Source of the DNA: Planctomycetota bacterium
GTDB lineage: Bacteria; Planctomycetota; Planctomycetia; Isosphaerales; Isosphaeraceae
Direction: 5' to 3'
NCBI GenBank assembly: GCA_021777845.1
Contig: JAJYDB010000005.1
Location: 1 to 45,604 of the forward strand
DNA: 45,604 nt
Part shown: positions 40,802-45,604 of the stretch, one piece after another
Layout: each line of letters begins with the position of its first letter
Numbering within the stretch: position 1 is the first letter of the stretch
Position numbers and translations under genes: made by a program
The notes under the pieces: generated by a model
What the model saw: only the letters and a program-made list of their open reading frames with translations
Databases searched by the model: none
What the model was told of the DNA's origin: nothing

Positions 40802-42433
40802 GTGCGCGAACTTGAGCGGCCCGTGGCGAAGGTCTGGCGTCGACTGCGTTTCCAGCGTTTTTTGGCGGCGTTGGTGTGGTGTTGGGCGGCGACGTTGTTG
40901 CTGGCGTCGTTGACGTTGGCGGTCGAGAAGTTCGGCGCGCGTCCGATTCCCGGCGCGGACTGGGTTCCGCCGGCGGTTGCGCTCGCGGTGGGCTTGGTGA
41001 TCGCGGTGGGGGTGGCGTTGGCGTCGGGGCCGTCGCGGGTCGAGGCGGCGGTCGCGCTTGATCGGGCGTTCGCGCTCGACGAACGCTTGAGCACGGCGCT
41101 CACGTTGCCGGCCGACCTGCGTCAATCCGCCGCGGGCCGCGCCTTGATGGCCGACGCGCTGCGTCACGCGGAGTCGCTCTACGTCGCCGAAAAATTCGCT
41201 CCGCAGCTGCCCCGGCTGGCGTGGCTGCCGGTTTTGGTCGGGCTGGGGACCGCGGCGATAGTGCTCGTACCCGAGTGGCGCGGCAAGCGCGCGAACGCGA
41301 ACACGGCGTTCTTGAAAGAGGCGAACAAAGAGGTGGTTGCGAAGCAGTCGCAGGCATTGGGGAAGAAGATCGCGCGGCAGCGGCAAGAGATCGACAAGGG
41401 CAAGTTCGCCGAGGCCGAGAAGCTGCTCGCTCAGGTGGAAAAAGCCGCCGACGACCTTGCGAAGGCTCCGCCCGCCGAGAAAGACAAGGCGCTCGTCGCG
41501 CTGAATAAAATCGCCGACGCGCTCAAGGACCGTCAGAAGGCGATCGGATCGCCCGAGCAAATCAACCGCCAGTTGCAGCAGCTCCGCGAAATGACCTCCG
41601 ACGGCCCGGCCGACCAGTTCGCGAAAGACCTCTCGAAGGGGGACTTCGCGAAGGCCGCGCAAGAGCTTAAGAAGGTTCAAGAGAAGCTGTTGAGCGGCAA
41701 AATGACCGAGAAGGAAAAGACTGAGTTGAAGCAGCAGTTGAAAGAAATGGCGAAGCAGATGCAGAAGTTGGCGAACCTTGAGGAGCGTAAGAAGCAGCTC
41801 GAGGAGGCGAAGAAGAACGGAGGGATGTCGCAAGAGCAGTACAACAAAGAGATGTCGAAGCTTGACGAGCAGTCGAAGCAGCTCAAGAAGATGCAAGATT
41901 TGGCGAAGAAGCTCGGCGACGCGCAGCAGCAGATGAGCAAGGGCGACATGAAGAAGGCCGCCGAAGCTTTGGGGATGAGCGAGCAGCAGCTCAACGAGAT
42001 GGCGAAGCAGATGCAGGAGTTGCAGACGCTCGACGATGCGCTCGCCGATGTCCAGGACGCGAAGAACGGGATGTCGGGCGACGGTGCGAACCAGCTTGGC
42101 GACGACATGAATCTGGGGATGAACGGCAGCCGGAACCGGATGGGCAACGGCCAGGGGGGTCGCGGACGGGGCGCGGGCAATCGCGCCGAGGCCGAGGACA
42201 ACACCGCGATGTACAAGACGAAGGTCAAGCAGCAGATCACGAAGGGCGCCGCGGTGCTCGAAGGGTTCGCCCAGGCGGGCAAGCAGACGAAAGGTCAGAG
42301 CACGATCGAGATCCAGGGCGACGTGGAAACGAACGCGGGCGTCGCGGCCGACGCGCTCACGAATCAAAAGATCCCGAAGAACGTCGAGAAGCACATTCGC
42401 GGCTATTTCGACCAGATCAACCGCTCGAAGTGA
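40802..42433 (+). CDS. DUF4175-like membrane protein with long coiled coil
   Basis: A 543-residue protein. Three membrane spans lie at about residues 20-40, 57-75 and 138-156. Between the second and third is SRVEAAVALDRAFALDERLSTAL, a pattern I associate with DUF4175 proteins. From about 165 to 405 the sequence is Lys/Gln/Glu-rich coiled coil (EKLLAQVEKAADDLAKAP, QELKKVQEKLLSGKM). A Gly/Asn/Arg-rich linker (about 440-465) and a conserved-looking C-terminal part end the protein. Proteins of this type are often encoded with MoxR, DUF58 and VWA genes. Here it lies 5.6 kb past that cluster. The GTG at 40802, with GGAGGG eight bases before it, is preferred over a TTG 12 codons upstream. Confidence 0.8.
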   Translation: MRELERPVAKVWRRLRFQRFLAALVWCWAATLLLASLTLAVEKFGARPIPGADWVPPAVALAVGLVIAVGVALASGPSRVEAAVALDRAFALDERLSTALTLPADLRQSAAGRALMADALRHAESLYVAEKFAPQLPRLAWLPVLVGLGTAAIVLVPEWRGKRANANTAFLKEANKEVVAKQSQALGKKIARQRQEIDKGKFAEAEKLLAQVEKAADDLAKAPPAEKDKALVALNKIADALKDRQKAIGSPEQINRQLQQLREMTSDGPADQFAKDLSKGDFAKAAQELKKVQEKLLSGKMTEKEKTELKQQLKEMAKQMQKLANLEERKKQLEEAKKNGGMSQEQYNKEMSKLDEQSKQLKKMQDLAKKLGDAQQQMSKGDMKKAAEALGMSEQQLNEMAKQMQELQTLDDALADVQDAKNGMSGDGANQLGDDMNLGMNGSRNRMGNGQGGRGRGAGNRAEAEDNTAMYKTKVKQQITKGAAVLEGFAQAGKQTKGQSTIEIQGDVETNAGVAADALTNQKIPKNVEKHIRGYFDQINRSK

Positions 42434-42527
42434 TGTGAATCGACGGCTCGCCTCAAGTTCGACGCGCTCGCGAAGCACCGCGGGCGCGCGCGCTCAAATC
42501 GTGCATTGATGCGCTCGCAAATCGAGG

Positions 42528-42556
42528 TTGCGTCGTTCCGGGGTCGGCGGTATTCT
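42528..42556 (+). promoter_or_regulatory. Candidate promoter for the secreted propeller gene
   Basis: TTGCGT and TATTCT are separated by exactly 17 bases, 50 bases before the start codon. Inference only. Confidence 0.4.
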
Positions 42557-42606
42557 GCCGGCCTCGATGAATCGACATCCCCAGACGCCGCAACGGAGGC
42601 AGCGCC

Positions 42607-44910
42607 GTGATTCGCAACCAAGGAAGTGCGCGCAGGATGCGCGCGGGGTCGGCAGCGCGACAAGAGCGCTCGAAGTCGAGGCGACTCACGCAGGCGCGGC
42701 CTGGGCTCGAAAAACTCGAGAGCCGGCGGTTGTTGGCCACGTCCGTCGTGACGTCGTACACTCTGCCGGGGGCGATCCCGGTACCGCAGGGGATCGCGAG
42801 CGTGCCGGGCGGATATCTTTGGGTGACGGCTCAAAACGCGAATCAAGTCGACGCGGTGAACCCGTCGACGGGGGCGGTTACGCCGTTCAACCTGCCGCAT
42901 CAGAACAGCTTGCCGGAGGCGATCACGCTCGGGCCCGACGGCGCGCTCTGGTTCACGGAGCTCGACCCGAACGGGACCGGCGGCAAGATCGGTCGGATCG
43001 ACCCCAATACCGGCGCGATCAGCGAGTACACGAGCGGGATTTCGAGCGGATCGTCGCCGCAGGGGATCACGACCGGGCCCGACGGCAATATCTGGTTCAC
43101 CGAGACGGGGCTCGACAAGATCGCGCGGCTGGTGCCGTCCACCGGGGCGGTCACGGAGTTTCCGATCCCGGTTCCGAGCGGCGCTTACAAGGCGGACCCG
43201 AACTCGGTTGTCTCCGGCCCCGGCGGCTTGCTCTGGTTCACCGAGGAGCTGGGCAACGCGGTCGGCAGCCTGAATCCGGCGACCGGCGCGGTTGTGCTGT
43301 ACACAAGCGGGATGACTCCCGGCGCGCTGCCCACCAATCTGACCGTCGGACCCGACGGCAACCTTTGGTTCACCGAGTCGGCCGCGAATAAGATCGGGAT
43401 GTTGAATCCCGCCACGGGCGCGATCAGCGAATTCGCGGTGCCGATCGACGTCGCGCACCCGAATCCGCATCCGCAAGGGATCATCGCGGGGCCGGACGGC
43501 AACTTGTGGTTCGTCGACGCCTCGGCGGGACAGTTCGGCGTCGTCTCGACCGCGGGCGCGTTCCAGCTTTTCAATAGTCCGACGCCGAACGGTTCGCCGT
43601 TCGCGATGGCGACAAGCTCGGACGGCAACGTCTGGTTCACCGACCAGACCGCGGGCCAACTGAACAAAATCATTGCCGCGAGCGTGATTTTGCCCAGCCC
43701 TTCGAGCGTCAACCCCGCGTTGAGCGCGAATCAAGCGGTGACGTACGCGACCTTCACCGACGGCGCGCCGAACGCGTCGGCGTCGGACTTTTCGGCGGCG
43801 ATCAGCTACGGCGACGGCCAATTCGGCGCGGGGCAGATCACGAAGCTGGGTTCGATTTTCATTGTGACCTCGACGCACGCCTACAGTGCGCCCGCGAGCG
43901 GGATGACGGTCGGCGTGACGATCACGCAGAACGCGACGGGGTCGAACGCGACGACCAACTACGCGAATCAAGTGGTCCCCTACGCGGCCGTCGGCTTCGG
44001 CAACACCGGCAAGTCGGACCTCGGCGTGTTTCGGGTCGCGACGTCGCAATGGCTGGTGCAGATCCCGGGCGGCGGCTCGATCAATCAGTCGTTCGGCGCG
44101 CCGAATCTGATGGACATTCCGGTGCCGGGCGACTACTTGGGGAACGGCAAGACCGAGTTCGCGGTGTTTCGTCCCGCGACGGGTCAGTGGCTGATTCAAG
44201 GCGTCGGCGTGATCCAGTTCGGCGCGCCGAATCTGACCGACCTGCCGGTGCCGGGCGATTATTTGGGCAATGGTCGGACCGAGCTCGCGGTGTTTCGTCC
44301 CGCGACGGGCCAGTGGTTGATCCAAGGCGTCGGCGTGATCCAGTTCGGCGCGCCGAATCTGATGGACCTTCCGGTGCCGGGCGATTATTTGGGCAACGGC
44401 CGGACGCAGCTCGCTGTGTTTCGTCCTTCGACGGGCCAGTGGTTGATCCAAGGGGTCGGCGTGGTCAGTTTCGGCGCGCGGAATCTGTTCGACATCCCGG
44501 TGCCGGGCGACTATCTGGGCAACGGCCAGACGCAGCTCGCGGTGTTTCGTCCTTCGACGGGTCAGTGGCTGATTCAAGGGGTGGGCGTGATCCAGTTCGG
44601 CGCGACCGGGCTGACCGACCTCCCGCTCGAAGCGCCGATCGGCGCGCTGGCGGCGCTGGGGATCGTTCCGACCAACGGCGGCGGCGGCATCGGGCGCGGT
44701 CTGACGGCCGGTGCGGGGCGCTCGTTGGCGACGGGCGGCTCGGTCGCGATCGGGGTCGCGAGCGTGGGGCGGACGCCGTCGACGTCGTCGGGGTCGTCCG
44801 CGAGCACGAGCCGTGCGACGACGCCGGTCGTCGTCTCGATTCCGCGTCGGACGCTCGGCCAAAGCACGACGAAGCCGGTCGGGACAAAACCCGCGTACAC
44901 GGCTCTGTAA
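42607..44910 (+). CDS. Secreted Vgb-type propeller protein with tandem C-terminal repeats
   Basis: A 767-residue protein. The Arg-rich N-terminus contains LEKLESRRLLA (residues 34-44), the planctomycete LExLExRxLL motif found in many large secreted proteins. Residues about 50-360 are a virginiamycin B lyase-like propeller with repeated GPDGNLWFTE units (at least six). A PKD-like domain follows (around 370-440). Residues about 505-675 are near-identical 42-residue repeats, PVPGDYLGNGRTELAVFRPA, resembling FG-GAP/integrin-type blades with a possible calcium loop DYLGNG. The tail is Ser/Thr/Gly-rich and low complexity. Lyase activity is not implied. It is likely a cell-surface or matrix protein. 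The start is GTG 42607. Confidence 0.85.
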   Translation: MIRNQGSARRMRAGSAARQERSKSRRLTQARPGLEKLESRRLLATSVVTSYTLPGAIPVPQGIASVPGGYLWVTAQNANQVDAVNPSTGAVTPFNLPHQNSLPEAITLGPDGALWFTELDPNGTGGKIGRIDPNTGAISEYTSGISSGSSPQGITTGPDGNIWFTETGLDKIARLVPSTGAVTEFPIPVPSGAYKADPNSVVSGPGGLLWFTEELGNAVGSLNPATGAVVLYTSGMTPGALPTNLTVGPDGNLWFTESAANKIGMLNPATGAISEFAVPIDVAHPNPHPQGIIAGPDGNLWFVDASAGQFGVVSTAGAFQLFNSPTPNGSPFAMATSSDGNVWFTDQTAGQLNKIIAASVILPSPSSVNPALSANQAVTYATFTDGAPNASASDFSAAISYGDGQFGAGQITKLGSIFIVTSTHAYSAPASGMTVGVTITQNATGSNATTNYANQVVPYAAVGFGNTGKSDLGVFRVATSQWLVQIPGGGSINQSFGAPNLMDIPVPGDYLGNGKTEFAVFRPATGQWLIQGVGVIQFGAPNLTDLPVPGDYLGNGRTELAVFRPATGQWLIQGVGVIQFGAPNLMDLPVPGDYLGNGRTQLAVFRPSTGQWLIQGVGVVSFGARNLFDIPVPGDYLGNGQTQLAVFRPSTGQWLIQGVGVIQFGATGLTDLPLEAPIGALAALGIVPTNGGGGIGRGLTAGAGRSLATGGSVAIGVASVGRTPSTSSGSSASTSRATTPVVVSIPRRTLGQSTTKPVGTKPAYTAL
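44122..44625 (+). repeat. Four 126-bp tandem repeats inside the secreted propeller gene
   Basis: Units start at 44122, 44248, 44374 and 44500, each 126 bases (42 codons), beginning with the codons for VPGDYLGNG. A more diverged unit precedes them near 43990. Silent and coding differences are few, so the array is recent or kept homogeneous by recombination. Confidence 0.88.
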
Positions 44911-44934
44911 GGCATCGCGACGCGGCCGAAACGG

Positions 44935-45604
44935 TCAGGGCGCGGGCATCTCGAACTCGATCGCGACGCCGAGCAGACCGAGGTCGTCGAGATAGTCGGG
45001 ATTGCCGGCGATGCCGGATTGCTCGAGCACGAGGGCGTTCGCGCCTGGCTTGAGCACGCCGGCGGGGATCGGGATGCGGATCCGAGCCGGGGTTTCGTTG
45101 GCGTTGTTGACGTATCGGTTGATGTAGTCGATCGGCTTGCCGTTGACGACGAGGTTGGTGCGGAGTTCGCCTTTCGCAAGCCAGGCGGAGTACGGGAGTC
45201 CGGGGGCCTCGCCGGCGACTTCGACGACGTCGAGGACGACGACGGCGCGGCCGGCGGGGATCGAATCGAGCCGGCACGGGATGCTCAGGCGTCGTCCCTC
45301 GGGTCGCGGGGGATCGAGGAGCGGCGGTTTAATCGAGATTTCGTCGCCGAGGTGGTGCGGCCAGGCGTCGAGGACGATTCGTCGAGCGCGGCTGTCGAAC
45401 GTGACGCGACGGAGCAGCGGGCGCGGGATCGCGATGCGTCCGAGGTAGGGAACGTCGATCGCGAGAGCGTTGTCGTCGATCGCGACGACGGCGCCTTCGA
45501 CGACGTCGACGTCGCGCGGTTCGTCGCCGTGCGCGACGCGCCACTCGACGCGCGCGAGCCGCCCCTCGACCGCGGTCGCGGCGCGCGGCGCGCGGCGCAA
45601 ATAC
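44935..45604 (-). CDS. Hypothetical protein, C-terminal part (5' end outside window)
   Basis: The frame is open from the window's right edge to a TGA at 44935, so the start is outside; about 222 residues are seen. The visible sequence is rich in beta-strand patterns (AIDDNALAIDVPYLGRIAIP) and in its last 100 residues resembles a jelly-roll or carbohydrate-binding-like domain (LRTNLVVNGKPIDYINRYVN, IPAGVLKPGANALVLEQSG). I do not recognise a family. It is convergent with the propeller gene (24-base gap). Most likely secreted or surface-associated, by composition. Confidence 0.7.
   Translation of the reverse strand, partial: YLRRAPRAATAVEGRLARVEWRVAHGDEPRDVDVVEGAVVAIDDNALAIDVPYLGRIAIPRPLLRRVTFDSRARRIVLDAWPHHLGDEISIKPPLLDPPRPEGRRLSIPCRLDSIPAGRAVVVLDVVEVAGEAPGLPYSAWLAKGELRTNLVVNGKPIDYINRYVNNANETPARIRIPIPAGVLKPGANALVLEQSGIAGNPDYLDDLGLLGVAIEFEMPAP

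Noticed and set aside
40532-42478. 648-codon Leu-rich antisense frame over the coiled-coil gene
   Set aside because: Leu-rich sequence is the complement of Lys/Gln/Glu codons of the coiled coil; no ribosome-binding site or domain.
42403-44862. 819-codon open frame antisense to the propeller gene
   Set aside because: The product is Arg/Ala/His-rich and low in hydrophobic structure, typical of shadow frames in GC-rich DNA; the sense protein has clear domains and repeats.
1-45604. tRNA, rRNA, insertion sequence or prophage genes
   Set aside because: No transposase, integrase or phage structural motif was seen in the translated frames, and no tRNA-like cloverleaf was noticed; a dedicated tRNA scan was not possible.

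Overview
This window is GC-rich chromosomal DNA that most resembles a planctomycete, probably of the Isosphaeraceae type (inference from gene content; no 16S rRNA or other phylogenetic marker could be run). The pointers are the C-terminus of a DUF1559 pseudopilin-like protein followed by a tiny lipoprotein, a PknB-type kinase with DWG instead of DFG plus TPRs, two oversized signal peptidases I, a DUF6677-like protein, a secreted propeller protein with an N-terminal planctomycete LExLExRxLL motif, and MoxR/DUF58/VWA genes. I saw no rRNA, tRNA, CRISPR array, insertion sequence or prophage.

Layout. 1-4.8 kb: DUF1559 protein end, small lipoprotein, GT9 glycosyltransferase, alpha/beta hydrolase, VOC protein, half-size TauE/SafE exporter and rsmE. 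4.8-8.8 kb: the kinase and, divergently, a DUF6677-like membrane protein overlapping a 58-residue membrane protein. 8.9-15.1 kb: a minus-strand run transcribed lepA, lepB copy 1, lepB copy 2, lptB, which joins translation, signal peptide removal and LPS export genes. 15.3-18.5 kb: ROK kinase, two related small membrane proteins, and an exported HExxH putative peptidase. 18.5-20.2 kb: an ArsR repressor with a clear promoter/operator and an exported arsenate-reductase-like protein. 20.2-24.3 kb: minus-strand murB, ftsQ-like, short secA-like. 24.8-26.6 kb: a zinc-ribbon membrane protein and an NHL propeller.

26.7-35.2 kb is a plus-strand MoxR cluster: a 1030-residue VWA/amidotransferase-like membrane protein, a small membrane protein, the MoxR ATPase, another small membrane protein, DUF58, a 42-residue single-span protein, and a BatA-like VWA protein. 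A DUF4175-like coiled-coil membrane protein at 40.8 kb probably belongs to the same functional group. Together they look like an AAA+ chaperone acting on membrane-anchored VWA proteins in the envelope; the substrate is unknown. 35.2-40.2 kb holds a metallophosphoesterase coupled to a PAS-GAF-REC regulator that has lost its kinase histidine, an isochorismatase-family hydrolase and a class V aminotransferase. 40.2-40.8 kb is a non-coding stretch with two 76-bp direct repeats (68/76 identical) and hairpins. The window ends with the secreted propeller protein, which carries 126-bp tandem repeats, and a truncated unknown gene.

The most interesting points are the MoxR cluster with its overlooked small membrane proteins, the SecA-like ATPase lacking most of the C-terminal domains and linked to murB/ftsQ, the exported protein with an intact ArsC cysteine triad under an ArsR-type promoter, the paired signal peptidases with zinc ribbons and a large inserted domain, and the 76-bp repeats.
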